A stretch of 64,000 bases of DNA. Origin: Pontibacter pamirensis (lineage in GTDB: Bacteria; Bacteroidota; Bacteroidia; Cytophagales; Hymenobacteraceae). The notes under the pieces were generated by a model that saw nothing but the letters and a program-made list of their open reading frames with translations, was not told where the DNA came from and searched no databases. Made by a program: the position numbers and the translations under genes. Within the stretch, counting starts at the first letter, position 1. Every line of letters starts with the position of its first letter. Positions 34,104 to 44,035 of this stretch are shown here, one piece after another. The stretch is taken from assembly GCF_010015475.1 (NCBI RefSeq), contig NZ_SSNI01000001.1, positions 62,001 through 126,000 on the forward strand, in the 5' to 3' direction.

Positions 34104-34922
34104 TTAGCCTTGTTTTGCCTTGCCGTCTCCAATAGATGCCTGCGCCTGTATACTTCGTGAAAGTTGCTGGTAAAGCGACGCATAGGCAGGGTGCTGCTGC
34201 AGCAGTTGCAAGTGCGCCTGTAGTACGTTTTCGTCGCCCCGTATGGCAGGGCCAGTCTGCACCGCGAAAGGGTTCTGCTGTGTAGCTTTTGCCACCGTTT
34301 CCTCTATCAGGGGCTGAAGCAGCCGCTTCGGCAGGTTTGCCTCCTGCAGTAGCTGCTGGCTAATGCCCAGCAGGTGATTGGTGAAGTTGCAGGCGAAGAC
34401 AGCCGCCAGGTGCAGCTGCTTTCGGTCCTCAGATGATACGGTGTGTACCTGACTGCTGATGCTTTTTGCCAGTATTGTTAATTCCTGCAGTGTCTCCTCG
34501 TGCTGTGACTCTACCAGCAGCGGTACCTGCTCCATGTCCAGAGGTTTTGTTTTAGAGAAAGTCTGCAAGGGGTATAAAACGCCTGTACGCGCTCCTTTCA
34601 AGGTCTGCAACAACGCGAGAGGCTGTGAGCCGGAGGTATGCACCACCACGGTGCCGGGAGTTACCATCAAAGTGGCGGCCACCTCAGAAAGGGCAGCATC
34701 CGGAACAGAGATAAAGACCACATCCAGCGTGAGGTCCTTAAAATCAGGCGTGGCGATGGGCTGCGCCTGTGGCAGTTTGCTGGCTAAGGCCTCGCGGGAG
34801 GTGCGGCTCCGGCTGTAAACGCCTTTTACCTCGTGCCCGGCGGCGGCAAGTGCCTGTGCCAGGTGCCATGCTACGTTGCCTGCGCCCACAAAAGCAATTC
34901 GTTTCTTTTGAACTGAATTCAT
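34104..34922 (-). CDS. DUF2520/ Rossmann-like domain protein
   Basis: A 272-residue protein of the F420/ProC-like oxidoreductase fold. The N-terminal dinucleotide-binding site IAFVGAGNVAWHLAQALAAAGHEV (GxGxxA) is followed by the DUF2520 helical C-terminal domain (LHLAAVFACNFTNHLLGISQQLL ... LLQPLIEETVAKATQQNP). Substrate unknown. In related genomes it neighbours a KdsC-like phosphatase, as here. Confidence 0.88.
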   Translation of the reverse strand: MNSVQKKRIAFVGAGNVAWHLAQALAAAGHEVKGVYSRSRTSREALASKLPQAQPIATPDFKDLTLDVVFISVPDAALSEVAATLMVTPGTVVVHTSGSQPLALLQTLKGARTGVLYPLQTFSKTKPLDMEQVPLLVESQHEETLQELTILAKSISSQVHTVSSEDRKQLHLAAVFACNFTNHLLGISQQLLQEANLPKRLLQPLIEETVAKATQQNPFAVQTGPAIRGDENVLQAHLQLLQQHPAYASLYQQLSRSIQAQASIGDGKAKQG

Positions 34923-34964
34923 ATACCTGCGAAATTAGAAGGTATTCTGCATACAACCCACTTT

Positions 34965-35007
34965 AAAACTAAAAAGCCTTTGCTATGGGCAAAGGCTTTT
35001 TAGTTTT
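34965..35007. terminator. strong bidirectional terminator
   Basis: A 19-base perfect stem (AAAACTAAAAAGCCTTTGC and complement) with a short loop, A/T-runs on both sides, just beyond the ccmF stop. Confidence 0.9.
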
Positions 35008-35022
35008 ATGGCAGAGGCAAAA

Positions 35023-37629
35023 TTAAGCTGCCTGTACTTTTCTTTTTGGCTTTGGCGTGGTGGCTGGCTTTTTGTTGCTGCCTCCTTCTTTATTGCGTCG
35101 CACAATGGCCATTACAAAGCCGATGCTCATGACAATAGTGCCTATCCAGAGGATGTTCACAAACGGCTTCTCCATTGCTTTCAGGATGATATAGTCCTTC
35201 TGCGTGGCGTTCACACCAATCTTGAAACGGTTGTTTTCCGTGTCGATGTTCAGGAAGGTGATGCGCAAGCCAAGGTCAGCGACTTCTTCCGGCACACGGC
35301 CCAGCATCTGGTCTTTGATCATCAGCACCGGGTGCGCGTGGTAATTTTTGCGCTCCCCCATAATTTTTAAATCTGCCTGCACCGCCACATCGCCTTGTGC
35401 CATTTCTACTCCTGGCACTTTCTCAATGCGCTCGATGCCGTTGAATACCGCTACATAGTCATTGAGGATAATGGTATCACCAGCGCTTACCTCAAACTCC
35501 ATCAGATCACCCCAGTCCTTCTCCTCGTTCGGGTCCGGAACAGAGGAAACGTGTGAGTACAGGTCTTTGTCTATAAAGTGCTTGATATCCGGAGAGGCCA
35601 GTAAGCCCATGTTCGGGTTCACCTGCGCACGCGGGTAAAGAGTGAATTCTTTGTCGCCTTCACGCTCTTTGTACTGCACCTGATAGTAAGTGTTTTCCGG
35701 AGACTCCAGTTCTAAAGTATCTCCAGTCTGGAAGTACACCTTATCGCCTGCTTTGATGTCGCCGCGGGCAATGGCTTTGTACTCATCTGATGTCGGGAAA
35801 AGCAACTCGCGGTCTACATACTCCGGCACGCCCTTTACCTCCTGGTACTGGCCGTGGTAGCTCACGGTATACTTGTCCATCTCAACAGGCGTATTACGCC
35901 ACAGCAGCACGTTATCACGGTTAATATCGTCTGGGAACTCCCGTGAGTATACCATACCGGAAGTGTTCTGCGAGATGATGTTGGAGTAGCCGGAAGAGAA
36001 TAGAATGCCAAGCAACATAAGGGCAATACCTATATGCGATACGGCACCGCCTGAAAGTGCTACTTTACGGTGGAGCAGGTTCAGGATGATGCTCAGGTTA
36101 GCGAATACAGCGAAAAGCGCCGCTACCAGTAAGGTAATATAAACCGGGTTATCAATTGTCTCGGACAGCATCCCCATCTTCGACAGGACAATAACCAAAC
36201 TAGCGAAGAGGAGCGTCAGCATACCTGGTATGGTGATAGCATCCAGGAAGGTTTTCTTCGTGTTCTCGCCTTTGTTCCACCACAGCAACTGGCCGATACC
36301 AGTCAGAATAGCGATACCTACACCAGCCCACAGTTGGAATTTAGTGTAGTGCTCAATCTGGTCAGCCGGCAGGGCCGCGTTAGACTCGATGCCGATAAAG
36401 CCAAGGAAGGAGTTATATACCGGGATAGAAGTGGTTACCAATACCTGGAAACCGGCAAGGCAAAGCACGGCAGCCCCTATAAACACCCAGAACTCGCCGT
36501 TGTAGGTCGATAATTCTTTCTCTGTTGTCGGGATGCTCTTCCACCGGTAAACCAGCAAGGCAAGAGCCATTAAAGCAAAGGCCGCTAAGTAAGCGAAAAG
36601 CTGGCCAGACAAACCAAGGTCTGTGAAGGAGTGCACAGAAGCATTCCCCAGGATGCCGCTTCTAGTCAGGAAGGTAGCATACAGAATCAGGATAAAGGAA
36701 GCGATAACCAGAATATAGGAAGCTTTCAGGCCTTGCTTGCCACGGCGGTAGGCCACCATGGTATGGATAGCGCCTATCAGCACCAGCCACGGGATGTATA
36801 CTGCATTTTCTACAGGGTCCCAGTTCCAGTAGCCACCAAAGTTTAGCGTTTCGTAAGCCCAGTAAGCACCCATCATGGTGCCTATACCCAGGATAACGCC
36901 GGCAAAAAGTGCCCATGGCAGCGCTGGCTTCACCCACTCTGTAAACTTACCTTTCCAGAGACCGGCCATCGCAAACGCAAAGGGCACCAGTGTAGCGGCA
37001 AAACCGAGGAACAGCGTTGGCGGGTGAATCACCATCCAGTAGTTCTGGAGCAGCGGGTTCAGGCCGGTTCCATCCTGCGGCACAAAATTAGGGTCCATGG
37101 CGAACACCGGGGCATCCGTCATAAAGTCACGCATCAGGATGAAAGGAGAGGAGCCTATCTTCAGGTCACCAATCACAATACCCAATATCATGGAAGTCAG
37201 GAAGAGCTGCACAAACGAGAACATCGCCATCACAGGGGCTTCCCATACTTTGTTTTTCTTACCAGCATTAATCAGCACCACGCCCAGCGCTACGTGCCAG
37301 AAAATCCAGAGCAGGAAAGAGCCTTCCTGGCCTTCCCAGAAGCAGGATATCATGTAGTGCACCGGCAGGTGGTTGGAAGAGTGGCTCCAGGCGTAGTAGT
37401 ACTCGTAGCGGTGTTCGTAAATAATGTTGAACAAACTGAAGACAACCATCAGCACAGCCGCCCCATGCACATAAAATGCACCACGGGCCAGTTTGCGCCA
37501 GCTATCGTCTCCGGTAGCCTCTGCTTTGGAGCGCGAGGCCATAAAATAGGCATAAGAGGATACAATGGCCGCCACAAAAGCCACAATCACACTTGCATGG
37601 CCAATATCCCCAATCAGCGTATTTATCAT
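35023..37629 (-). CDS. ccmF: cytochrome c haem lyase CcmF
   Basis: An 868-residue polytopic membrane protein of the CcmF/NrfE family that attaches haem to apocytochrome c. About fifteen helices are visible. The haem-handling Trp-rich motif is LNFGGYWNWDPVENAVYIPW (about 268-287), with conserved His-containing periplasmic loops around VIHPPTLFLG and RSGILGNASVHSFTD. A large soluble loop covers about 560-780. It is last in the ccmB-C-D-E-F series and starts 93 nt after ccmE, with an inverted repeat between. Confidence 0.95.
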   Translation of the reverse strand: MINTLIGDIGHASVIVAFVAAIVSSYAYFMASRSKAEATGDDSWRKLARGAFYVHGAAVLMVVFSLFNIIYEHRYEYYYAWSHSSNHLPVHYMISCFWEGQEGSFLLWIFWHVALGVVLINAGKKNKVWEAPVMAMFSFVQLFLTSMILGIVIGDLKIGSSPFILMRDFMTDAPVFAMDPNFVPQDGTGLNPLLQNYWMVIHPPTLFLGFAATLVPFAFAMAGLWKGKFTEWVKPALPWALFAGVILGIGTMMGAYWAYETLNFGGYWNWDPVENAVYIPWLVLIGAIHTMVAYRRGKQGLKASYILVIASFILILYATFLTRSGILGNASVHSFTDLGLSGQLFAYLAAFALMALALLVYRWKSIPTTEKELSTYNGEFWVFIGAAVLCLAGFQVLVTTSIPVYNSFLGFIGIESNAALPADQIEHYTKFQLWAGVGIAILTGIGQLLWWNKGENTKKTFLDAITIPGMLTLLFASLVIVLSKMGMLSETIDNPVYITLLVAALFAVFANLSIILNLLHRKVALSGGAVSHIGIALMLLGILFSSGYSNIISQNTSGMVYSREFPDDINRDNVLLWRNTPVEMDKYTVSYHGQYQEVKGVPEYVDRELLFPTSDEYKAIARGDIKAGDKVYFQTGDTLELESPENTYYQVQYKEREGDKEFTLYPRAQVNPNMGLLASPDIKHFIDKDLYSHVSSVPDPNEEKDWGDLMEFEVSAGDTIILNDYVAVFNGIERIEKVPGVEMAQGDVAVQADLKIMGERKNYHAHPVLMIKDQMLGRVPEEVADLGLRITFLNIDTENNRFKIGVNATQKDYIILKAMEKPFVNILWIGTIVMSIGFVMAIVRRNKEGGSNKKPATTPKPKRKVQAA

Positions 37630-37636
37630 CTTGAAA

Positions 37637-37710
37637 AGTTAGAAAGTTAGAGGGTTAGAATGTTAGAGAGTTGTTGAGTAGGAGAGTCTTCACTCTCTAA
37701 CTTTCTAACT
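37637..37710. repeat. inverted repeat between ccmE and ccmF
   Basis: AGTTAGAAAGTTAGAG (37637-37652) and its exact complement (37695-37710) with further GTTAGAGAGT/ACTCTCTAAC pairing inside. AGTTAGAAAGTTAGAGAGT also occurs at 63812-63830, so it is part of a dispersed family. Confidence 0.7.
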
Positions 37711-37722
37711 CTTTAACTTCGT

Positions 37723-38148
37723 TTACAGGCTTGCTGTATTTTGCTGTATTTCTTTTTCCACGTACTTAGACGGGCACTTGAGCAGGATTTTATCTGCCAC
37801 AAACACGTTGTTTTGCATGTTGCCCGTAATCACCACCTGCTCTGAACGCTCGAAATCCTGTGGCTTTGGGTTAAAGTACACCACTTGCTGCTCCACCCGG
37901 TTGGTGTCTACCAGCGTAAAGGAAAAGTAGTTAGGGTCAATCAGTGGGTCGTAATTCATGCCCACAATGTGGCCCTGTGCATCTTTCTTCAGGCGGCCTA
38001 CCACGTGTACTTTTGTGTTGTTGCCTTCTTCGGCACGCTCAATGGCCTCTCCGAACGATACATAGGTGCTGGCATCACCCGCAGACGACATGATAATGCC
38101 GATGGCAAGCGCGATGACAACAATTCCGATGATGTGTGACTTCTTCAT
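37723..38148 (-). CDS. ccmE: haem chaperone CcmE, CxxxY variant
   Basis: A 141-residue membrane-anchored OB-fold protein that carries haem from CcmABCD to CcmF. One N-terminal helix (about 6-22) is followed by the beta-barrel (VHVVGRLKK ... YFSFTLVDTNRVEQQVVYF ... VVITGNM). The haem-binding site is KCPSKY, so Cys125 and Tyr129 form a CxxxY motif where most CcmE have HxxxY. This matches the CcmE form reported from archaea and some bacteria with a reduced Ccm system (I*). Confidence 0.93.
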   Translation of the reverse strand: MKKSHIIGIVVIALAIGIIMSSAGDASTYVSFGEAIERAEEGNNTKVHVVGRLKKDAQGHIVGMNYDPLIDPNYFSFTLVDTNRVEQQVVYFNPKPQDFERSEQVVITGNMQNNVFVADKILLKCPSKYVEKEIQQNTASL

Positions 38149-38274
38149 CTGTGTATGAATAGATTTGTTCTTATTCTGATTCCTAACACGCTTTTGGTGA
38201 ATATAAATCCATAGCGGCAGGCTAATTTTATATGGGTAAAAGCAAGGCTTTTGTAGCTCCTTAACGGTGGCCAG

Positions 38275-38547
38275 TTAGCGGTTAACCAAATCGTCTTTTA
38301 GCTGCGCTTCCAGCTTTGCTACCTTTCGGTCTAAGGAGATGAGGTACAGTATCATACCTACTAAAACGGTGAGCAGCACGGCCACCACTACGTAAATTTT
38401 TCCGTCCTGGCGAAGCACGTCAGCCATTTCCACTTCCGGCTCAGCCACCACCGTTGTAGTGGCTTCTGTCTGGGCCTGCACCTGCTGGATGCCTGCTGTG
38501 GTGCATAGTATAAAGCACCATACCGCCAGTATTCTAAACAGTTTCAT
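38275..38547 (-). CDS. CcmD-like small membrane protein
   Basis: A 90-residue protein with an N-terminal signal or anchor (MKLFRILAVWCFILCTTAGIQQVQAQ), an acidic linker and one transmembrane helix (YVVVAVLLTVLVGMILYLISL, about 52-72) followed by a charged cytoplasmic coiled coil (DRKVAKLEAQLKDDL). CcmD tethers haem-loaded CcmE to the CcmABC complex; the assignment depends on size, topology and place. Its start overlaps ccmC by 14 nt. Confidence 0.78.
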   Translation of the reverse strand: MKLFRILAVWCFILCTTAGIQQVQAQTEATTTVVAEPEVEMADVLRQDGKIYVVVAVLLTVLVGMILYLISLDRKVAKLEAQLKDDLVNR

Positions 38548-39199
38548 ATAGTCCTTGTCTGAGTAATTCTAATCTTGATTTTACGTTCACAATCCAAATG
38601 CCCAGCAGTGTCCAGCCCAGAACGGCTGGGTAGAACACCATGCGCAGGCTGCTGTCCATGTCGTATGTGTTAAAGCCTGGGTTGCCGCCGTTGCCGGGGT
38701 GCAGCGAGTCTGTCATGCGCGGCAGGATAAACAGCAGGGGGATAAGGGCTGCAAAGGCAAAAATATTGTACACGGCACTGATGCGGGCTCTTTGCTGCTG
38801 CTCATTAAAAGAACTGCGCAGCACGAGGTATGCGAAGTAAATGAGCAGGCCGATAGCCGAGGCGTTCTGCTTTGGATCGCTGCTCCAGTATTCGCCCCAC
38901 GTAAACCTGGCCCACTCCATGCCGGTGATAATACCGAGCACACCGAACAGGATACCTACTTTGGCAGCCTCGGCGGCAATGATATCATTTTTTACGGTAG
39001 GCTTGTTCAGGTATTTAATAGAGTAGGCAAAAGAGATGAGGAGGATAAGGATCATCCCAAACCACATCGGCACGTGAAAGTACAGGTTCCGGATGGTCTC
39101 GTTCAGGATAGCCAGACGCGGCACCTCAGATAGCATACCAGCCACTACGGTAAATACCAGTAGTAACACGGCCAGTATTTTCCACCAATTCTTCTTCAT
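38534..39199 (-). CDS. ccmC: cytochrome c biogenesis protein CcmC
   Basis: A 221-residue six-helix membrane protein that loads haem onto CcmE. The Trp-rich haem motif is present as RFTWGEYWSSDPKQN (about 88-103), and helix-flanking His residues stand in YFHVPMWFG and SDSLHPGNGG. It is preceded 118 nt upstream by ccmB and overlaps ccmD. Confidence 0.93.
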   Translation of the reverse strand: MKKNWWKILAVLLLVFTVVAGMLSEVPRLAILNETIRNLYFHVPMWFGMILILLISFAYSIKYLNKPTVKNDIIAAEAAKVGILFGVLGIITGMEWARFTWGEYWSSDPKQNASAIGLLIYFAYLVLRSSFNEQQQRARISAVYNIFAFAALIPLLFILPRMTDSLHPGNGGNPGFNTYDMDSSLRMVFYPAVLGWTLLGIWIVNVKSRLELLRQGLYETV

Positions 39200-39317
39200 T
39201 CGTCTATAATTATAACAGAGCGCACGCCGCTCTTTTTACTTGTAACATTCTTTAGCCGTTTTCGTCACCAAGTGCGCCTAAAAAAATGCATTTTTTGTTC
39301 TGGCATAGGTTAAAACC

Positions 39318-39986
39318 CTACGAACGCCAAAGGTACGGGAACAAAATGTAAGAAACAGTGACGACAATCATGTTTATAGCGAGCAGGGTAAGCAGTTCGT
39401 CGAGGCTGAGGCTACGGTCGAGGCCGTCCAGGGCGTTCTTCGACATTTTGATGAGCATCAGCAGCATTGGAACAATAACGGGGAAGCTGAGCACGGCCAT
39501 GAGCGTGCTGCTATTGGCGGCTTTAGAGGCAATACCCGAAATCATAGTAAGGGAGGTAGAGAAACCGATGGCTCCTAGCAAAAGCGAGAGCAGGAACATC
39601 GGCACATCCTGCACCGGGTTACCCAGCACCAGGGCATAAAACAGGAAGCACATGAGGGCCAGCACCAGCATCAGCAGGGTGTTGTAAACAATCTTGGCCA
39701 GTATCACGCCCTGCGGGCTCACAATAGAGTAGAAGTAGAGCAGCCGCCCCCGGTTTTCCTGCATAAAGCTCTTGGCAATGGCATTTACGGATGTAAACAG
39801 CAGGATAATCCACAGCACGGCATTCCAGACAGGCACCACCAGCACATTAGAGCGCAACCCAAAGCTGAGGTAACAGACAAATACCACGCTGCCGACATAC
39901 AGCAGCATGCCATTGAAGGCATACTTTTGCCGCCACTCCAGCACTAAATCTTTCTGAATTAAGTATAAAATTTCTTTAAACAGCAC
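39318..39986 (-). CDS. ccmB: haem exporter membrane subunit CcmB
   Basis: A 222-residue six-helix membrane protein related to ABC-exporter permeases. Family motifs are FSLIQKDLVLEWR-like LIQKDLVLEWRQKYAFNGMLLY, ENRGRLLYFYSIVSPQGVILAKI and LGAIGFSTSLTMISGIASKA. CcmB works with the ATPase CcmA to release haem-bound CcmE; ccmA is not in the window, nor do ccmG and ccmH occur. Confidence 0.93.
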   Translation of the reverse strand: MLFKEILYLIQKDLVLEWRQKYAFNGMLLYVGSVVFVCYLSFGLRSNVLVVPVWNAVLWIILLFTSVNAIAKSFMQENRGRLLYFYSIVSPQGVILAKIVYNTLLMLVLALMCFLFYALVLGNPVQDVPMFLLSLLLGAIGFSTSLTMISGIASKAANSSTLMAVLSFPVIVPMLLMLIKMSKNALDGLDRSLSLDELLTLLAINMIVVTVSYILFPYLWRS

Positions 39987-40194
39987 TGTTTCTCAGTTTT
40001 ACCGCAAAGGTAAGGCGCAATTTATTCTGAAGGTAGCTTTGGGGTGGTTATTGTTGGGTGTGGTTGAATTGCTGGATGGTTAGATGGGCTGTGATACCGC
40101 TTTTCTTGAAATGTTTCAATATCATCTTAACTTTTTAGGGTAAAGAGCATCCTCTGGGGTATGATTTTGCCTAAGCTGTCGTTGTGACTGTTGA

Positions 40195-40372
40195 TCCAGC
40201 GGCATCTAACCTACAGTTACATTGTTTCTCTCCGAGCTCTCAAGGCCGATAGGCCTCGTCTTCGGGTATCGCGCTGGGAGTTTTTTGCGCCGGGGCGCTG
40301 CCGCGCGAGCGGCACCAAAAATCTCCAAAGGCGCTCAACCCAAAGACTGGAAACACATTCACTTCGTGCTGG
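40195..40372 (+). repeat. structured dispersed repeat, copy A
   Basis: 178 bp closely related to the reverse complement of 51385-51582. It contains a GC-rich inner hairpin (CGCTGCCGCGCGAGCGGC), flanking TTTTTTGCGCC/AAAAATCTCC arms, and the outer arm CTCCAAAGGCGCTCAACCCAAAGAC split at 40323-40347. No open frame is conserved between the copies, so it is not a gene. The rest of the 585 bp gap (39987-40571) holds only AT-rich tail repeats. Confidence 0.82.
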
Positions 40373-40519
40373 CTGAGGGTAAAAATCATAACTGTAGTTT
40401 ATGTAAGAAGCTGGACCTGAGCGAGTATAAAAATTAATAATCAGTTCGAGCTGCTCCTCAAAAACAAAGCACGAACCGCAGTGGCCCGTGCTCTAGAAAT
40501 CTGTATACATACTGCTGAT

Positions 40520-40568
40520 CCCAACAATCAATAATTTAACTATTCAACAATTTAACCATTCAACAATC
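40520..40568. repeat. AT-rich short repeats downstream of phoU
   Basis: CAACAATTTAACCATTCAACAAT and degenerate neighbours; identical words at 63853-63876. Confidence 0.6.
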
Positions 40569-40571
40569 AAA

Positions 40572-41249
40572 CTAATCTTTCTTCTTTTTCTTGTCCTGCC
40601 TGTGCTTTACCACTTTGGCTTCGCGGTAGAAGATGATTTCTTCTGCGATGTTGGTAACCTGGTCGCCTACGCGCTCTACCTTTTTAATGATAGACAACAC
40701 TGCCAGCGCTTCAGAGATCTTCTCTGGGTTTTCTGCCATAAACTTCGTCACGATGCCATCTGACTTGCGATAGATTTTGTCTAAGGCTCTATCCCGCTTT
40801 ATCAGCGTTTTGGCCAGCACAGGATCATTTGTTTTGAAAGCGACACGGCAATCTGCAAACATGGCTACCGCCTCCTCATACATGGGCACCACCTTGGTCA
40901 TCTCCAGCAGGGGCTCGCTTACAGGGCCATCCAGTTTTTTTGCGAAGCGGGCAATGCCCTCTGCCGTGTCGCCAATGCGCTCGAGGTTGGCGTTTATTTT
41001 AAGTACCGCCAACACCATGCGCAGGTCAACGGCTACGGGCGTAAACAGAGCAAAGAAGTTCTCGCACATGCGGTCAATCTTCACATCGAACTGGTTTACT
41101 TTTCTGTCGCGTTTAATGATTTGCTGTGCCAGTTCCTGGTCGGCCTGCAGCATGGCCTCACGACCGCTCTGCAATTGATACTCCACCAGGTCCCACATTT
41201 CAAGCAGTTTGGTTTTAAGTTTTTCTAATTCTACATCTATATGAGGCAT
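40572..41249 (-). CDS. phoU: phosphate signalling protein PhoU
   Basis: A 225-residue protein made of two three-helix PhoU repeats. The metal-binding E/DxxxD motifs are in NLERIGDTAEGIARF (about 90-104) and KVERVGDQVTNIAEEIIF (about 190-207). PhoU represses the Pho response in high phosphate by linking PstB to the PhoR kinase. Last gene of pstSCAB-phoU; it starts 61 nt after pstB. Confidence 0.95.
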   Translation of the reverse strand: MPHIDVELEKLKTKLLEMWDLVEYQLQSGREAMLQADQELAQQIIKRDRKVNQFDVKIDRMCENFFALFTPVAVDLRMVLAVLKINANLERIGDTAEGIARFAKKLDGPVSEPLLEMTKVVPMYEEAVAMFADCRVAFKTNDPVLAKTLIKRDRALDKIYRKSDGIVTKFMAENPEKISEALAVLSIIKKVERVGDQVTNIAEEIIFYREAKVVKHRQDKKKKKD

Positions 41250-41310
41250 CTTATTCTAAATTAGTATGGGTGAGGAACTAAAGGTATACGTTGAACAGAA
41301 GCATATCAAC

Positions 41311-42075
41311 TCAACCAAACCGGCCTGTAATATAATTTTGTGTGCGGTTGTCTTGTGGACTCGTGAACATCGTTTTGGTTTTAGAAAATTCCACCAGTTC
41401 CCCCATGTAAAAGAAAGCAGTATGGTCGCTTACACGGCCCGCCTGCTGCATGTTGTGCGTTACAATCACGATGGTATATTCATTCTTCAACTCATAGATC
41501 AGTTCCTCTATTTTGGCCGTTGAGAGCGGGTCCAGGGCAGAGGCGGGCTCATCCATCAGCAGCACCGAAGGCGAGATAGCCAGTGCGCGGGCAATGCACA
41601 GCCTTTGCTGCTGCCCGCCCGACAAGGCCAGGGCTGATTTGTCCATTTTGTCTTTTACCTCCTCCCAGAGGGCAGACCGTCGCAGCGACTTCTCTGCTGC
41701 TTCCTCCAATACTGCTTTTTTCTTGATTCCCTGTATTCTCAGGCCGTACACCACATTCTCAAAAATGCTCTTCGGGAAAGGGTTTGGCTTCTGGAACACC
41801 ATACCTACTTCTTTGCGTAATTCATCCACACGCACGTCCTTTGCATAGATGTCTCTGCCGTCCAGCAGGATGTCTCCTTCCGTCCGGAAGCCGTCGATGT
41901 AGTCGTTCATGCGGTTGAAGGTGCGCAGAAACGTAGATTTGCCACAGCCAGAGGGACCGATAAAGGCGGTCACATTTTTTTCTTCCATGGCAATATTGAT
42001 GTTTTTCAGGGCATGGAAGTCGCCGTAGTATGCATTCAGCTCTTTTGCTTCGAGCTTCGTTGTTTTTTTATTCAT
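41311..42075 (-). CDS. pstB: phosphate ABC transporter ATPase PstB
   Basis: A 254-residue ABC ATPase powering phosphate import. Walker [13 protein letters not shown], the PstB-typical [19 protein letters not shown], signature [15 protein letters not shown] and Walker [14 protein letters not shown] with the H-loop VTHNMQQA are present. Starts 161 nt after pstA. Confidence 0.97.
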   Translation of the reverse strand: MNKKTTKLEAKELNAYYGDFHALKNINIAMEEKNVTAFIGPSGCGKSTFLRTFNRMNDYIDGFRTEGDILLDGRDIYAKDVRVDELRKEVGMVFQKPNPFPKSIFENVVYGLRIQGIKKKAVLEEAAEKSLRRSALWEEVKDKMDKSALALSGGQQQRLCIARALAISPSVLLMDEPASALDPLSTAKIEELIYELKNEYTIVIVTHNMQQAGRVSDHTAFFYMGELVEFSKTKTMFTSPQDNRTQNYITGRFG

Positions 42076-42236
42076 AAATGAAGAGAATCGATAAAAGACA
42101 TAAGGCGCAGAAATGCTGTTGCTCTAAGACACTGTACATTCTTTACCTCCTCTGGCGTTTTCTGCTAATGTTATAACGTGCCGAAGGTAGAAAAATTAGT
42201 CTAGTGTCCTGATTCTTATCCTGCTAACCCTTATTG

Positions 42237-43094
42237 TTACCACTTAACTTTCCTTTGCTGTCTGTTACGTAAGTATACGGCAATTCCGTTCAGCAAAAAG
42301 GTAATTGCTAACAAAACTATAATGGCTCCGGCTGCATTCGTCAAAAATTCTGCCTGGGGTCTGGACGTCCAGTTAAAGATCTGGATGGGGAGTACGGTAA
42401 ATTCGTCAAGCGGCGAATCCGGTGTAAAGGGCACATAAGCCAGGGCACCGATAACAATAAGTGGAGCCGCCTCGCCCACAGCCCTTGAAAGCGACAGGAT
42501 AATACCAGTCAGGATGCCGCCAAAAGACGCCGGCAGCACCTGGTTCCAGACGGTCTGCCATTTGGAGGCACCCAAGGCAAAAGAACCATCCCGAATGCTG
42601 CGGGGCACTGCTTTGATTGCCTCGCGGGTGGTTACAATAATGATGGGCAGAATCAGGAGCGACAAAGTAAGTGCACCTGCCAGCAAGCTGCCTCCCAGGC
42701 GCATCTGGCGCACGAAAATCTCCAAACCCAGCAAACCATATATAATGGAGGGCACACCCGCTAAATTGGAAATGTTAATCTCCAGGAAGTTTGTCCACCT
42801 GTTCTTTTTGCTGTACTCCTCCAGGTATATGCCGGCACTCACTCCTAAAGGGAAAGCGATGATGGCGGTAAGAACGAGTATCCAGAGTGTGCCTACCCAG
42901 GCCGTTAGTATACCGGCGCGGCTCGCTCTGCGCGAGGGCAGGCTTGTCAGGAAGTCCCAGTCGATGCGGGAAAAGCCTTCGATGGCAATATCAAAGAGGA
43001 AAACGGCAAGTACTATCAGCCCGATGAACGTACAGAAGACCCCGAAAACCTGAAAGGCTTTGTCTTTGAGCCTGTTCTTTTCTGAGTTAGTCAT
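42237..43094 (-). CDS. pstA: phosphate ABC transporter permease PstA
   Basis: A 285-residue six-helix permease. The ABC interaction (EAA) loop is [31 protein letters not shown], and the family signature [16 protein letters not shown] precedes it. Overlaps pstC by 8 nt. Confidence 0.96.
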   Translation of the reverse strand: MTNSEKNRLKDKAFQVFGVFCTFIGLIVLAVFLFDIAIEGFSRIDWDFLTSLPSRRASRAGILTAWVGTLWILVLTAIIAFPLGVSAGIYLEEYSKKNRWTNFLEINISNLAGVPSIIYGLLGLEIFVRQMRLGGSLLAGALTLSLLILPIIIVTTREAIKAVPRSIRDGSFALGASKWQTVWNQVLPASFGGILTGIILSLSRAVGEAAPLIVIGALAYVPFTPDSPLDEFTVLPIQIFNWTSRPQAEFLTNAAGAIIVLLAITFLLNGIAVYLRNRQQRKVKW

Positions 43095-43962
43095 ACTTTT
43101 CCTGATATTTCTTTTTGATCCAGAAGCTGATGTTGTTCAGCGCAAACGTGAAAATGAACAGCGTGATACCGGCGGCAAAGATGGTGCGGTACTCCAGGGA
43201 GCCATGGGGCACGTCACCTAAACTCACCTGCACAATATAGGTGGTAATGGTTTCGATCGGCACCAGCGGGTTCAGCGTAAGGCGTGGCTGCTGGCCTGCG
43301 GCAATGGCCACAATCATGGTTTCGCCTACTGCCCGGGAGATGCCCAGAATAACAGATACCACAATGCCAGAAGAGGCCGCAGGCACCATCACGCCAAATG
43401 CAGTCTGCAGGCGGGTAGAACCCATGCCATAAGCAGCCTCCCGCAGGGAACGCGGTACGGCACTAATGGCGTCCTCGCTGAGCGAGGAGATCATCGGGAT
43501 AATCATAATGCCCATCACAATACCAGCCGACAAGGCGTTGAAGCCGGCAAGGCCGGGGATAAAACCCTGCAAAAATGGAGTTACTACGGTGAGGGCAAAA
43601 AAGCCATACACTACTGTTGGGATGGTGGCCAGCACTTCCAGCATTGGCTTTATCACCTGCTTAAACCTGGCATGTGCATACTCATTCAGATAAATAGCGA
43701 TGGTCAGGCCAAGGGGCAAGGCTACGGCAATGGCAATAAAAGTGGTGAGCAGGGTGCCCGCCACCAGTGGCATAATGCCAAATTTTTTATCGGCAAACAG
43801 GGGTGTCCATTCTTTTTCGGTCAGGAACCGGACGATGGATACTTCGCTGAAGAAAGCGATAGACTCCGACAGCAACACCCATATAATGCCGATCGTGATG
43901 AGTATTGTGATTACCGCTGATAACCACAACAAGCCCTCTATTATTTTTTCAGATACTCTCAA
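43087..43962 (-). CDS. pstC: phosphate ABC transporter permease PstC
   Basis: A 291-residue six-helix permease with the EAA loop [31 protein letters not shown] and the conserved [17 protein letters not shown]. The N-terminal periplasmic loop ([20 protein letters not shown]) is typical of PstC. It begins 73 nt after pstS, a gap filled by a strong hairpin. Confidence 0.96.
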   Translation of the reverse strand: MRVSEKIIEGLLWLSAVITILITIGIIWVLLSESIAFFSEVSIVRFLTEKEWTPLFADKKFGIMPLVAGTLLTTFIAIAVALPLGLTIAIYLNEYAHARFKQVIKPMLEVLATIPTVVYGFFALTVVTPFLQGFIPGLAGFNALSAGIVMGIMIIPMISSLSEDAISAVPRSLREAAYGMGSTRLQTAFGVMVPAASSGIVVSVILGISRAVGETMIVAIAAGQQPRLTLNPLVPIETITTYIVQVSLGDVPHGSLEYRTIFAAGITLFIFTFALNNISFWIKKKYQEKYD

Positions 43963-43983
43963 GGCGCGGCCAGTTTATTTGTA

Positions 43984-44022
43984 AGCATGGGTACAGCAAA
44001 AATGCTTCGCTGTACCCATGCT
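43984..44022. promoter_or_regulatory. intra-operon hairpin between pstS and pstC
   Basis: A 14 bp perfect stem (AGCATGGGTACAGC and complement) with an 11 nt loop just after the pstS stop. No T-run follows on the minus strand, so it looks like an mRNA-stabilising or processing hairpin that lets pstS be expressed above the transporter genes. Confidence 0.65.
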
Positions 44023-44035
44023 ATCATGTTGTCTG

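Noticed and set aside
40191-40437. Overlapping short open frames starting near 40191 and 40222
   Set aside because: They run through the structured repeat, and the frame is not kept in the other copy at 51385-51582.
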